A stretch of DNA of 64,000 nt from Neospora caninum Liverpool (Eukaryota > Apicomplexa > Conoidasida > Eucoccidiorida > Sarcocystidae), in the NCBI RefSeq assembly GCF_000208865.1, contig NC_018390.1:124001-188000 (forward strand), written 5' to 3'. Positions within the stretch are counted from its first letter, which is position 1. Every line of letters begins with the position of its first letter. Of the stretch, positions 1-10,800 are shown in pieces. The notes under the pieces were generated by a model, which saw only the letters and a program-made list of their open reading frames with translations, did not search any database and was not told the DNA's origin. Position numbers and translations under genes: made by a program.

Positions 1-3000
1 CACGTGGCGCTCGAGACCTTCGCCGCGAGGTCGATCGCAGGCTCCTCGCCTGGCCCGCCGCCTGGAGCTGCGCCAGCGTTTCCAGTCGACGTCGAGGCTG
101 CGGAGCCGCCTGCCTGGAAGCTGCCGCCGGGTCCGACCGTGTGCAGGTACGCGGCGTTCGTCTTGGGGTAGTCGTAGACCGAGAGCAAATCGTCCCAGAC
201 GCCGCCGTGGCAGAAGGACGAAATGATGCGCTGAGCCGCCTCGGTCCTCGGCTTGGGCACAGAGGACACCAGCAACGGAGACGAAGCCGCACCCACCGGC
301 AGCGCAGCTCCGCCACTCGCGCTCTGCCGGACACCGTCCCCCCCGGGGCTGCCTCCCGACAAAATCGCCGACGAAGCAAGCGCTTGGTGCAGTTCGGGCG
401 CGATGACGCCAGACGCGGAAGGCAACTGGCGAAGGCCCCAGTCCTCGCCAGCGGGGGGCGGCGCCACGGAGGGCCGCGGGAACGCCCCTGCAGGCGCGGC
501 CGCGCCGGACGGCGAGCAGCAGATGAAGATCGACTGCGAGAGACAGGTACGGTTTCGGAGGTGGGCGAAGAACTGGAGCAGCGACAGAAGGAGCGGGAAG
601 AAGGAGGGAAGAATGGGGGCTGGCAGGCCTACCATGGGCGCGAGAAACCCCAAGGGACTGACGAGGTGTGCAGACGAAGCAGTCCCGTTCCCCGCGCCCC
701 CGTCAGACGCCTCGGGGCTCTGCGGAGGCTCTGCCTGTCCCGCCCCGTTCTTGGGACTCGAGGCAAGCGAAGCCGACGGGACGCGCCCTACGGCCTTAGG
801 GCCCGTCTCGCCGTCGCCCTGCGCGGCTTCGGACTCGTCCGCGTCTTTGTCGGATCGTCTTCCGGCCTGCGCGTCGCCTACGCTCTTCTCTTCGTTTCCA
901 CGCTCCCGCGCGCGCCCCTCACTGGCAGCTGCGCCGAGCAGCCCCGCCGCACGGTCTGCTCGCGAGTTGCATGCGCCCTCGTCGCCAGCGCGGCTCGTTC
1001 GGAGCTGGTGGCGCTGCCCGCCGTGGCAGAAGTAGACCGCGAGAATCATCCAGACGATGCTGGGAAGACCACCCTCCTTCATGGTGGGCAGCTTCCGGTT
1101 CCGCACCCACACCTTGAGGAGACGCATGAGAGGCCGCAGCTGCGGCCGCTGCTGGAGGACGAAGCTGAAGAACTCCGAATGCCATATGCTGTTGCTCGTG
1201 TTCACGCTGATGTCGCACACGACGGAGGCGTCCGGCGTCCTCAGCGTGAGAATCGGCACGCGCGCCGAGTCGACGAGTTGCAGCTGCACATTCCGCAGCG
1301 GCCAGTCGCTCCCCAAGGCCGACTCGCCTGCATGCGCCAGCTGCTGCTGGACAGCCTCGATCATCGCGCGCAGATGCTGCAGAATGCCCCGGGCGTCGGT
1401 GGCGGGCGCCGACCGGTCCAGCAGGACCACGTCCAAGTCGCTTCCCGCAGCGTCCACGTCGTACGCCGTGCTGCCCGCCAAGTACAGACTCACTTCACTC
1501 CCCAAGATGTTGTGGACAAAGTGCACGAGGGAGTTGTACAGGAGTCGCTTCTCGTCCCGAGCCGAAGCCGTCGGCGTCACGTGGTGCAGCAGCTGCTGCA
1601 GCAGCTGCTCGGAGAGCAACAGAATGCGGCACACTTGGTGCGGAGGCGAAGCATACGAAGACGAGGGAACCGGCGCGGCGCCCACGGGGGCAAGCGCCGG
1701 GACAGGGTTCGCGCTCTGCGAGAGAGGAGCCGCGGGAGGTTGAGAGGCGGACGAAGCTTCCGGCACGGAGACCCCAGAAGGCCCCACGGGGCCCGCCGGG
1801 GAGGAACCCGAGGGACCGGGACTCGCAGCAGACGGAAGAGCAGGCGCACCGGCAGCGGGAGGCGTCGGCTGACGGGACGGGGACGACGAGTCGGGGGAAG
1901 ACGTGGGAGGAGACACCGAAGACGCGCCCGAGCCGTTTTGTGCCCGAGCGCTGGCTGGTGCGGCACCACCGTTTCCAGGAAACACGGCCCCACTGTCAGG
2001 CTCAGCTTCACCCGCGACCTCCGCTGGCGAGGCGCCTCGCCCCCCCTCGGGATTCGCGGGCTCGCCTGCTTCGCCTCGCCCTGCGCCCTTCCGGTCCGCG
2101 CCCGTTTCGACGCGCGAAGGCCCTCTATCTGGGGACCCCAACCCGACAGGGACAGCGGGAGGCGCCGGCGCTGTGGGAGCATTTGCAGCCGCTCGCGGCG
2201 CCCGTCCGCCGAAAGCACGGAGGTTCCGAGCCCCATCGGGGAGCGCGGAGCTCTGAGAGGCGAGAAGCTGCTGCTGCAACCGCTGGAGCTGGTGTTGGTG
2301 GCCCAGCTGTTGCGACAGCTCCTGTAGAGACTGAATGGCGGTGTGGATTTGGTCGTGCAAACATGGTCCACCACTGGGTGGTGTGCCTGCCCCGGGTGGC
2401 GACGCGGCGCACGGCGCCTGCGGGTTGGTTCCAGCTCCGGTCTCCCCCCTCTCGCCCTTCTGTGGGCCTTCCCTGCTGGCCCCGGTTCCACACCGCATCG
2501 CCCCTTGCGTGTGGGGCGCTGGAGGGACGACTGCGGCGGGCCCCTCCACGACTACGGGCACCGGAGACGGTCCCGCCATGGGAGGAACCGGCGCGAAGCC
2601 GGAGAACGGCGGAGACACGGGCATCAGCGGGGCAGCTGGCCCCGGGCCGCCAGGGTACCCCGGCGCGACAGGAGGCGCCGACTGGGCCACCGGAAAGAAC
2701 GGGAGGAAAGGGACCGCCGGGTGCATCTCCACGGGCGACATCGCGTTCGCCCCCGGGGGGCGCCGCGCGGCGAGGGCTGCGTGGTGAAGCGGAGACACTG
2801 ACGGCCCAACGGGCACCAGCAGGTGCTGGGGCGCAACCTGTAGAGCAGTCTGAGGGGGTGACGGGACGCCGCCGCGAAGGGGATGCGCTGCCGTCGCCTG
2901 CAGGAAGAGCTGCTGCTGTTGAAGAAGAATCTGAGGAGACACTCCAACAAAGGGCTGTTGGGGCTGACCACCTGGACTCGGCCGCCGCTCGCCGGGAGAC

Positions 3001-6000
3001 AGTTTCTGCGGAAAAGCGAAAGGGACTCCTGCGCCAGGCGACGCAGCCACGCCGTGCTGGTGAACTGGAGGCCGCTGAGCGGACACCTCGGACGGAGCGC
3101 CTCGAGCAGCCGCGTCGCCGCCAGGCGCGTAGAACGGGGCAGTCCTGGGGGAAGCGCCGGGAGTCGCCGAGAGGCCCGTGAGTGGGGGCCTCGCCTCCGA
3201 TGCCACGGCTTCAGGCCCTCGTGAGCAGAGAAAAGGAGACTGCGGCTCTCCCGGTGGCGAACACGCGCCGCCGACCATCCGACGCGGATGCGTCCCCGGA
3301 TCGGACGCTGGAGAGCCCGCCTGGGAACCGCCGCTCGGAAAGGCATATCCGGGGCTGACTCCGGGGAGAAACGGTGCGCGATTATCGCTTACCGGGAAGT
3401 ATCGGTCGCCCTCTTGGCGGCGTCGCCTCTCCCTTTCCCGCTTCGGCCCCAGCCTGCGAGCCCGACCCGCGCTCTCCTCGCCGGAAAACTGCGACAGCGA
3501 GGAAACCGACTCGTCACCACTCATCGCCAGAAAGCTGTAGCGTTTCGTCTGCGGCAGACACGACGGGCTCATCGCCTGCCTGCCGTCGTCCGACGCCCCT
3601 CCCCCCTGGAAGAAGGAGTGCCGGCGAGGCCCCGAGGTGTCGGAAGCCAGGGACAACCGGCGGTACCCGCTCGCATGGCGCTCCATCGACGGCAACGTCT
3701 GGAGAGACAAACGCTCCGAGTGGGCCTTCTCCCCGGCCGCGGACGGGAACGCGAGACGCCTGGCCTGGTTTTCGGACACTGGCAAGGGGAGATTCTCCTC
3801 CGGAAACGCCGCCACAGGGACGTCTGCGTCGCCCGCCCTCTCCCGCAAAAAAACGGGACTCCTGCACTCAGGGTGAGGCGCGACTTGGGGACGGCTCGAT
3901 TCAACCTCCCCTTCTTTCTCTCTCTCTTCTCGCGGCGGAAGCGGCAGATCCTGCGCGGGAAGCGTGTCCTCTGCGTCAGCCTGAGTGCTCAGAAGGCGTT
4001 CTTTCCCGTCCTTTGGAGATCGCTCAGCGGGCGACACAGCCACTGGCTGCTCGGACACCTGAAAAGCCGGAAAGCTCGCCTCGCCGTGACCGTTCTCTGC
4101 GGCGCTGGGCCCGCGTTCTCGATCGTCGGATTGCTCTCTCAAGGAAGACCGCTCTTCCGACTCCCTTGATTCTCGCCCAGAGTCCTGCGTCCCGTTGTCA
4201 AGCGCTCCACGGTTTTGTCCGTCTTCCTCCCCCAGTGATCCACGACTTTCGCTGGACTCGTCTCCCTCCACATCCCCGTTCTCGCGAGTGACAAGACACG
4301 GTATCGCCGGGAGAGAACTCGGGTCTCTGCCCCCGTCGCCAGGGCCTTCAGCACTCCGATCTTCGACTGACAGAAGCGAGGCGTGTTCCCAGGCGTGTCC
4401 TGCTTCCCTCAGAGCAGGCGCCCCATCGCCTCCGTCGAGGATTCGCGTCACTGCTGTCTCTGTCTCGCTCACGCCTGTCGCGGCCGCATGAGCCTCGCCT
4501 GCTGGCCCCGCAGCTGCCAAGTGCGTGAGGGAGTCCCGCTCCAGCCGTCGGCTGCCTCGGGCAGTTCGAAACTCGCTTCCCAAGTCCTCGTCTGCGTCCC
4601 CGCGAGGTTCGCCCTCTGTCCGCTTGTGCAGGCTCTCGCCCCAGCAGGTCAGGTCGAAGCCCTCCACAGTGAGAGCCTCTCGAGGCGTGTGAAACGACGA
4701 GGTGGGTGCGGAGGCAAGCTGTCCTTCGTACTGCGAAGACGAGGCGGACGCAAATGCGTGACTGGCTTCAGGAGAGAAGAAATGGTCATGCGCACCAAGT
4801 CGGCCGCACACGACGCCCGCTTCGCCTCTGTCCGGCCGCGTAGACGCCGCCGCGAGAAGCGAGGAGGCCTGCACGCCGTGAGCCAAGTCAGACGGCCCTT
4901 GCCAGCCGCTCACCCCCTCGGACCTGTTCTCCTGTCGCGGTTCCGACGGACTCCAGGCTGAACAGAAAGAAGACGCCCGCGCAGACTCGTCCTCTCCGCC
5001 ATCGGAGACCCACTGGGACGTGGCCGACGGAGAGAACGGCAAAGGGAGATTCTCTGCCGACAGGAATCTGCCTTCCTGCTTCGTAAGCTCCCGGGTTCTG
5101 GCCTCTGGACTCCGGGACGAGTCCGGCCGAACTTCCGCGTTTCCGCGACCAGTCGCGCTGGCCTTCTCGCCGCCCAACACCGAAAATGCGACACCCACCG
5201 GATCCTCCACTCTTTCAGCCTGGCGCGCTGGACTGGTCTCCACAGCACGCTTTGCTCCCTCAGAAGGCCGTCGAGAAACGGCCGCCTCCTTTCCACCGGC
5301 CCCACAATCTGGTCCGAGAGCTGAGTCCCCTCCACCCGCGTGCCGGTCCGCTCGGTTCACTGCTCTCTCGCCCTCGAGCGACGGCGGGGCCTCCTCGGCG
5401 TCTCCCTCGGCCACTTGTCTCCTATCTCCGAGTCCCTCCGTCCTTCCGCGCGACCGACCTGCCTGGTCCCGCACGCCTGCAGTTGGATCCGAGACACCAG
5501 ACGGCGACGAGACGCCTTCGCGTCTTGCCCTGTCTGTGTCTCCTTCCCACCGGACATCGACGGATGCCTCAAACGCGGCAGAAGGCCTCGAAAGACTCGA
5601 CCTGCTGTCCCTGAACACGCCGATCTCCCGTGAAGAGGTCTGCCTGACAGAATCTGAATTTTCTCGGGGGGGGTGAGCACCAAGATTTGGAAGTTCCGGG
5701 AAGTGGGCGGAGCGAGACGCCTCGTCCTGGGTCTGTTGGTCCTCGGCAGCGTCGCCCTCCCTGTGTGAGTGCTCAACCCCACGTTGGGGGTGCGCAGAGG
5801 CTACTCGCCCCTCGAGTTCCTCGCGACGAGACTGACTCGTGGCATCCAAGAACACGGAACTCGCCGCCCCCCCAGCACTACTTTCCTCCCGTCTGACGCC
5901 TGAGGCCGCTTCATTCCGAGTGGACAGGTCTTCTCTCTCCCCGTCTACTCCACATGCAAGAGAGGTCGCCGTGTCGGTTCGGTCGTCTGGCCTTGACAGC

Positions 6001-7577
6001 CTCGAAGCCGCCGCACTCGCATGCAGAGAACCTGCTGCGTCAGAGGCCGAGGAACGAGGCGTTCCACTGTTTCGATCGCTGTGCACCCCCTCAGTCGGCT
6101 TCTCGCGGAGCGCGGACTGAGCCGCAGCCGTCCCGTTCAGGGCACTCGCCTTGGACGCTTCAGGGTCTGCTCGCGCGCAGCTTCCTTCGTCAGGAGCCGA
6201 CCAAGACGGAGTTGGCGACGACGCACGTGGCGAGGCAGAGGAAGGAATCAAAGGAGAGGAAGAAGCGATACCGGATGCAGAAGAGACGAGAGGTGACGAA
6301 TGAGACAGAGGGTCGGCGGAGGGCAGATTCGCCGAGGACGCAACAGAGGAGGACGAGACGCAGGGAGACGACGAGGACAACACGGCAGCAGAGAGAGAGG
6401 TACACAAGGACGCTGGCTTCGGAGAAGTCGCGCAACGGGCACGGGGTGAGTGCCGAGTTCCGCTTTCCCCCGAAGACTTTGAAATCAAGGGAGGCGAGAG
6501 GCCTCCAGGGAAGAGCATGTGGGGAGCAGGGAGGACAGTCGAGCCTGCTTCTGGGCACACCGGCCCCGAACACTGAAGCGGGGAAGGCGCCGCAGAACCT
6601 TGTCTTTCTTCTGCTCTCCTTGGCGACAGGCAGCGCAGTTTGGACGGACTCGGGTCGCTGCAGTGGTGACAGGCGGCAGAGCGGAGGCGCGGAGACACGC
6701 CAGACGGAAGAGGGGCAACGACTGGAGAGGACGGAGCGGCGAGGGGAGACGGACCTCTCCGGCCCCGTGCAGAGCACGGAGACGAGACATCCATGGTGCC
6801 GCGCGAAGTGTCCCAGCCGCAAGGCCGCTCCGCTTCGCTGCCAGTTGACTCGGGGGATCTCTCGCGTCGGCTTTGTCCTGCATTCGTGCCGCAAGGTCTC
6901 CTTCCCGGCAAAGGCTCGCGGAGACAGCTGAAAGAAGACGGAGAAGAAAAAAGTGAAGACGGAGAAGAAGAGGACGGAGAAGAGACAGAATGCGGAGAAG
7001 ACCGTGAACACGTGCGACTGCCTGCAGAACCCGACGGTAGACCCTGGCGAGGAGCCCTTCGTGTTTTAGTTACATCGGCAGCGAGTGAAGAAGCATCTTC
7101 TGTCCGAAGTCCCAAAGCCGTGGAGCCCGACGAAGGTTCCGCGAACTGAGCAGCCGCAGAGGGAATTCCCGACGGCCGAAAGGACTGCGGAGCTCCGGCG
7201 GCAGTCCATCCCCATTTCTCCTCCGCTTCGCCGCCCGCACGCTGCTCCCCCGCGCCTCTGCCTCTCTCCCTTGATTCTCGTCCTCTCGAGGGAGAGGGCG
7301 ACAGCTGCAGGCGAGGCGGCGAGACGGCGGAAGACGAGTACGGAGACGGACTCTCGCTGGAGAGGGGTGAGCGAAGTGAAGGCTTCTGCGCGTTCAGTTC
7401 GTTCTCGCCGCGGTTCCCGCCGCTACTCGGATCCTGGCCGCAGGCCGAGAGAGCCGCGGGCGGCGAACGACAAATCTGTATGGGACTGCCGGCCCGCGAC
7501 GGAACAGCGGGACGGAGAGCGCGGGGCGAGAGGCCACTTGCAGCGTCAGCTGCTCCAGCGGCAGAGCTCTCAAACAT
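1..7577 (-). CDS. Cid1/Trf4-type nucleotidyltransferase (non-canonical poly(A)/poly(U) polymerase), 3' end missing
   Basis: The minus frame is open from the stop at 7803-7805 to the left edge with no intron needed; the first ATG is at 7577, giving about 2525 residues before the edge. Roughly the first 2000 residues are low-complexity (Pro, Gln, Ser, Ala, Glu). The conserved part starts near residue 2007. It has the Pol-beta fold signature LAGS (2033-2036) followed by SDLDVVLLD, with the metal-binding Asp pair at 2047/2049, and a third Asp at 2122 in VVCDISVN. A helix of the form LMRLLKVWVRNRKL follows, then a low-complexity insert and a PAP-associated-like stretch with LLLSLLQFFAHLRN. This order is that of terminal uridylyl/adenylyl transferases, which add nucleotides to RNA 3' ends. 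Whether U or A is preferred cannot be read. The C-terminus lies outside the window. The start is uncertain because the N-terminal part has no homology to anchor it. Confidence 0.85.
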   Translation of the reverse strand, partial: MFESSAAGAADAASGLSPRALRPAVPSRAGSPIQICRSPPAALSACGQDPSSGGNRGENELNAQKPSLRSPLSSESPSPYSSSAVSPPRLQLSPSPSRGRESRERGRGAGEQRAGGEAEEKWGWTAAGAPQSFRPSGIPSAAAQFAEPSSGSTALGLRTEDASSLAADVTKTRRAPRQGLPSGSAGSRTCSRSSPHSVSSPSSSSPSSLFSSPSSFSCLREPLPGRRPCGTNAGQSRRERSPESTGSEAERPCGWDTSRGTMDVSSPCSARGRRGPSPLAAPSSPVVAPLPSGVSPRLRSAACHHCSDPSPSKLRCLSPRRAEERQGSAAPSPLQCSGPVCPEAGSTVLPAPHMLFPGGLSPPLISKSSGESGTRHSPRARCATSPKPASLCTSLSAAVLSSSSPCVSSSSVASSANLPSADPLSHSSPLVSSASGIASSSPLIPSSASPRASSPTPSWSAPDEGSCARADPEASKASALNGTAAAQSALREKPTEGVHSDRNSGTPRSSASDAAGSLHASAAASRLSRPDDRTDTATSLACGVDGEREDLSTRNEAASGVRREESSAGGAASSVFLDATSQSRREELEGRVASAHPQRGVEHSHREGDAAEDQQTQDEASRSAHFPELPNLGAHPPRENSDSVRQTSSREIGVFRDSRSSLSRPSAAFEASVDVRWEGDTDRARREGVSSPSGVSDPTAGVRDQAGRSRGRTEGLGDRRQVAEGDAEEAPPSLEGERAVNRADRHAGGGDSALGPDCGAGGKEAAVSRRPSEGAKRAVETSPARQAERVEDPVGVAFSVLGGEKASATGRGNAEVRPDSSRSPEARTRELTKQEGRFLSAENLPLPFSPSATSQWVSDGGEDESARASSFCSAWSPSEPRQENRSEGVSGWQGPSDLAHGVQASSLLAAASTRPDRGEAGVVCGRLGAHDHFFSPEASHAFASASSSQYEGQLASAPTSSFHTPREALTVEGFDLTCWGESLHKRTEGEPRGDADEDLGSEFRTARGSRRLERDSLTHLAAAGPAGEAHAAATGVSETETAVTRILDGGDGAPALREAGHAWEHASLLSVEDRSAEGPGDGGRDPSSLPAIPCLVTRENGDVEGDESSESRGSLGEEDGQNRGALDNGTQDSGRESRESEERSSLREQSDDRERGPSAAENGHGEASFPAFQVSEQPVAVSPAERSPKDGKERLLSTQADAEDTLPAQDLPLPPREEREKEGEVESSRPQVAPHPECRSPVFLRERAGDADVPVAAFPEENLPLPVSENQARRLAFPSAAGEKAHSERLSLQTLPSMERHASGYRRLSLASDTSGPRRHSFFQGGGASDDGRQAMSPSCLPQTKRYSFLAMSGDESVSSLSQFSGEESAGRARRLGPKRERERRRRQEGDRYFPVSDNRAPFLPGVSPGYAFPSGGSQAGSPASDPGTHPRRMVGGACSPPGEPQSPFLCSRGPEAVASEARPPLTGLSATPGASPRTAPFYAPGGDAAARGAPSEVSAQRPPVHQHGVAASPGAGVPFAFPQKLSPGERRPSPGGQPQQPFVGVSPQILLQQQQLFLQATAAHPLRGGVPSPPQTALQVAPQHLLVPVGPSVSPLHHAALAARRPPGANAMSPVEMHPAVPFLPFFPVAQSAPPVAPGYPGGPGPAAPLMPVSPPFSGFAPVPPMAGPSPVPVVVEGPAAVVPPAPHTQGAMRCGTGASREGPQKGERGETGAGTNPQAPCAASPPGAGTPPSGGPCLHDQIHTAIQSLQELSQQLGHQHQLQRLQQQLLASQSSALPDGARNLRAFGGRAPRAAANAPTAPAPPAVPVGLGSPDRGPSRVETGADRKGAGRGEAGEPANPEGGRGASPAEVAGEAEPDSGAVFPGNGGAAPASARAQNGSGASSVSPPTSSPDSSSPSRQPTPPAAGAPALPSAASPGPSGSSPAGPVGPSGVSVPEASSASQPPAAPLSQSANPVPALAPVGAAPVPSSSYASPPHQVCRILLLSEQLLQQLLHHVTPTASARDEKRLLYNSLVHFVHNILGSEVSLYLAGSTAYDVDAAGSDLDVVLLDRSAPATDARGILQHLRAMIEAVQQQLAHAGESALGSDWPLRNVQLQLVDSARVPILTLRTPDASVVCDISVNTSNSIWHSEFFSFVLQQRPQLRPLMRLLKVWVRNRKLPTMKEGGLPSIVWMILAVYFCHGGQRHQLRTSRAGDEGACNSRADRAAGLLGAAASEGRARERGNEEKSVGDAQAGRRSDKDADESEAAQGDGETGPKAVGRVPSASLASSPKNGAGQAEPPQSPEASDGGAGNGTASSAHLVSPLGFLAPMVGLPAPILPSFFPLLLSLLQFFAHLRNRTCLSQSIFICCSPSGAAAPAGAFPRPSVAPPPAGEDWGLRQLPSASGVIAPELHQALASSAILSGGSPGGDGVRQSASGGAALPVGAASSPLLVSSVPKPRTEAAQRIISSFCHGGVWDDLLSVYDYPKTNAAYLHTVGPGGSFQAGGSAASTSTGNAGAAPGGGPGEEPAIDLAAKVSSAT

Positions 7578-7805
7578 CGCTCTCCAACATCCGCGCGTTA
7601 ACGAGAGCCGTTGAGACGTCCCAGCGCCTCCCTGAGACGTCCGCCCCTCAGCCTCCTGTCCTCGTTCCTCCACAGACAGGACCGTCTCCCCCCGCACACC
7701 TATATACCGAGGACTGTTTTCTTCCCCTTTTCTCTGTACGGAGGGCGGAGCAAACAGAGAAACGCGTCCCCAGCCCGACGGGCGAAAACAGCGCCAGAGC
7801 TGTCA

Positions 7806-10800
7806 AAGACTCGCCGCCCTCACGCGTACTCAGTGAGGATTTCGCGTCGGCGGCGCGTCCACAGGAGACCGGACAGCCTCGAGATATCCCCCAGCAACAG
7901 TCTATCCTCGAGGGGAGACGCCGATGTCGCCTCAAAGGTGGTTCACGGTGTCGGGGAAGGGGGCCGAAGGAGAGAGAGACACGCGAAACCGGCGCCAGGG
8001 TATTCCCACGCGCGAAAAACTTGAAGTAGACGAAGAAAGGGACGCCAGAAAACAGTATATGTCAGATGTCGAGGGTGTTTCCACGACTGGAGAGTTTCTC
8101 ATGGAGATACTTTTTTTGGCCTCACAGAGTGAAGGTGTAGAGGGAGCGAGAACGAAGGCCTTCCGGCTCGACGCGTCCCCGGTCTTCAGGCTACGAGGCA
8201 GTTTTGTTCCGAATCTGAGGGAAACTTTGTTCACTAACGAAACTACAGTTTGCCTTTTTTTGACGAAGATGCCGCGAGAAAAGACAGACGCAAGGTCCGC
8301 TTACAACGCGCGAGGTACGCGGGGGCCTACACTCCGCTGGAGAGAGTCGCAACACTGGCAGACTTCGTTTGGTTTTTCGATGGAAACTACGAAAGCAAGA
8401 GGAAGGCCATGGCTCCACAGAAGACGACGCCAAAACTGCGGAGCGAACATCTGGCCTCTCATGTCAGAGCCAGCGCTCGAGACAGCAGGGAGAGACTCTT
8501 TGCACTGTGGGCAGAAGAAGCGTTCTCGCCGTCGCTCTCGCGCACTTGACGACGCGCGCCACGCTGGCGTAGGCGCCACCCTGCAGCACACAAACGAGGA
8601 AAAGCGGCAGATGACCACAGATGGTTCCGACGATTTCGGTTCCACGCTCTCCCAAAAAAGAAACGCCTTCAGTCGCCACACTTTCGAATTCGCCGACACC
8701 TGCAGATGCCTGAGGAGAGATTCTCACGCTCTCCTCTAGAGGAGGAGAGAAACCGCGGTCAGTTCCGACACGCCCTGTCCAGGCTCTATGCAGGAAGGAG
8801 GTGCTGTGTGTGGCCGTCCGGGAGGCACTGAAACAGTGACCGTCGCTAAGTTTTCCTATTCAGGCTTTCAGTCTACGTGAACACCGCATAACGCACTGCA
8901 AATGTGGTCCCTCTCCCTTCGCGGCACCAGATGGATTACGCACACACAAAAGCATGAGGAACTGCAGGGGAGAAATCACACCGGGGACGAGCCTGGCACC
9001 GCTCGGATCGACGCGCCAGGGGAGGCAACACTCCAGAGATACCAGAAACGAGCAGGCAGGGGAGGAAAAGTAAGTTCAAGTCTTCCCTTTTCTAGAGACA
9101 TAGGGAGAAGGTGAACGAGCGGACAAGAGAGAAATTTAACAGCGGCAGAAGGAAAACCATCTGCAGAAGGGGCGGATACACGAACTCCGCCCGCGACTGG
9201 AAAGTCTCCACCGCGAAAAAAGAAAGGTCAGAATGAGGGAGATTCAGAAAGACAGAGATGCTGAGCTATAGGAGAGACTCGCGGCAGCCCCCAGCGCCAC
9301 CGCCCAGATTCGGGAGCGAGACGGGGTTGAGGGCATGGTTGCGCCTTCCTCCACAGACCGGCAGGAAGTCAAAGGAACTTTGGAAGCAATGGAGAGAGCG
9401 TAGCAGCACTGGGAGATATCACCTAGAGAGAAAAGTCTGCGTTTGCCTTTTTCCGGACAGCCGCATGCGTCGCGTCACACGCAATGGAAGCGTCGAGTAG
9501 CAGAGAGAGACACAAACCGAAGACGAGAGGCTCGGAAAGCGAAGTAAGGATTTGTGTTGTGTACAGACACCGCAGAAGAGGCAAAGTCAACTTGTCACAG
9601 TCAACGCAAGTGTGGCGTGAACTACAGGAGAGCGCCACAGTTTGCATATGATGTTCTGTCTCCCTGGCACATTTCGATGAAGGGGGACGGTGCACGTGCT
9701 GAAATTTCCCGTGTCTATCTCGGATGAGCAGCGGCTATGAACTCACCAGATGAACCAGAGAAATGCCTCGAAGGGAGCCGGAAGCGAGGCGACAGAAAAA
9801 CTTTGCCCGACAGTTGCCGAAGTGATACTGTGGCATGAGACGACGGGGGAAAGCATTCACGTTCGGGAGAAAAAAACCTCCATTTTTGGACGGAGCAGAA
9901 AAAACGATGGGGCAAACGATACTGCTTCTCGTTATTCCGCTCACAGAAAATTTGCCTTCCCTCCCTCTCGTACCAATTTGCTGTTTCTCTTTTGGGAGAA
10001 ACGGGGACTCGAAGGAACCTTGCGGAACACGTGGGTGTCATGCGTTTTTTGGAAACGAAATTGGGGGACAGGGGACGTCCACAGCTCCCAAAAGATGGGT
10101 AGAACAACCGAACAAAGAAAAAAAGCAGAAAGCAAACGCTGACTCGCTGTGCCGAGCCGAAAATCAGGACAAACAAGGAGAGGAAGCGGTCAGAAGTTCG
10201 AAGAGAGTCCGAACAGTGTGAGCCCGCCTTCCGCACGAGTGCGCGCAGAGAAAAATCTTTTACGAACACAAGCTGGGGGTCAGAGGCTGCCGGTCCGGTG
10301 TTCGCATAGGAGGAGTCATACTGTTTTTGTCTCCCAAAAAGCAAAAGCGCACAAAAGACCGCAAAATTCACAGGCGGGATCGGAACGCGCCCAGCAAAAA
10401 GACGAACGCGCTCGGACGGGCAGAATAATACGCTCCTTCTTTGCCTCTCTTCTCTCTGGTATATCGTCGTCTCTCCGTACACACTTTTCCTCCTATGTGT
10501 GCTGGGGGACCTCCAGCACTGCGCGCACTCAGCGGGCACGTCGAATCGCGTGTCCAATTTCTCTATCTGCATAGTTTTCGCATGTAGTTTTCTCACGGTC
10601 GCCGTCCGGCCTTTTTTCGGTCGCCGTCGCGACCGCGCTCAATGACGTCATGCGGCGCCGGAGCACCCAAACCGAAACAACCGTAGGGAAGCGGAGTGAC
10701 GAAGGCAAACCACCCCGCGCCGACGTTCGCCCCCACCGCGTATGCTTTTCGTAAACGCCACACAGGTTTCGCCGCCACAAAAAAGCGTAACTTCCGCGAG

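Noticed and set aside
141..2327. 728-codon plus-strand open frame
   Set aside because: Arg-rich mirror of the minus-strand nucleotidyltransferase frame, whose catalytic motifs are intact.
7924..8739. 271-codon plus open frame upstream of the nucleotidyltransferase
   Set aside because: No domain or conserved pattern; lies in the probable leader of the divergent gene.
9715..10596. 293-codon minus open frame in the long intergenic gap
   Set aside because: No recognisable family, no exon partners, ordinary base composition.
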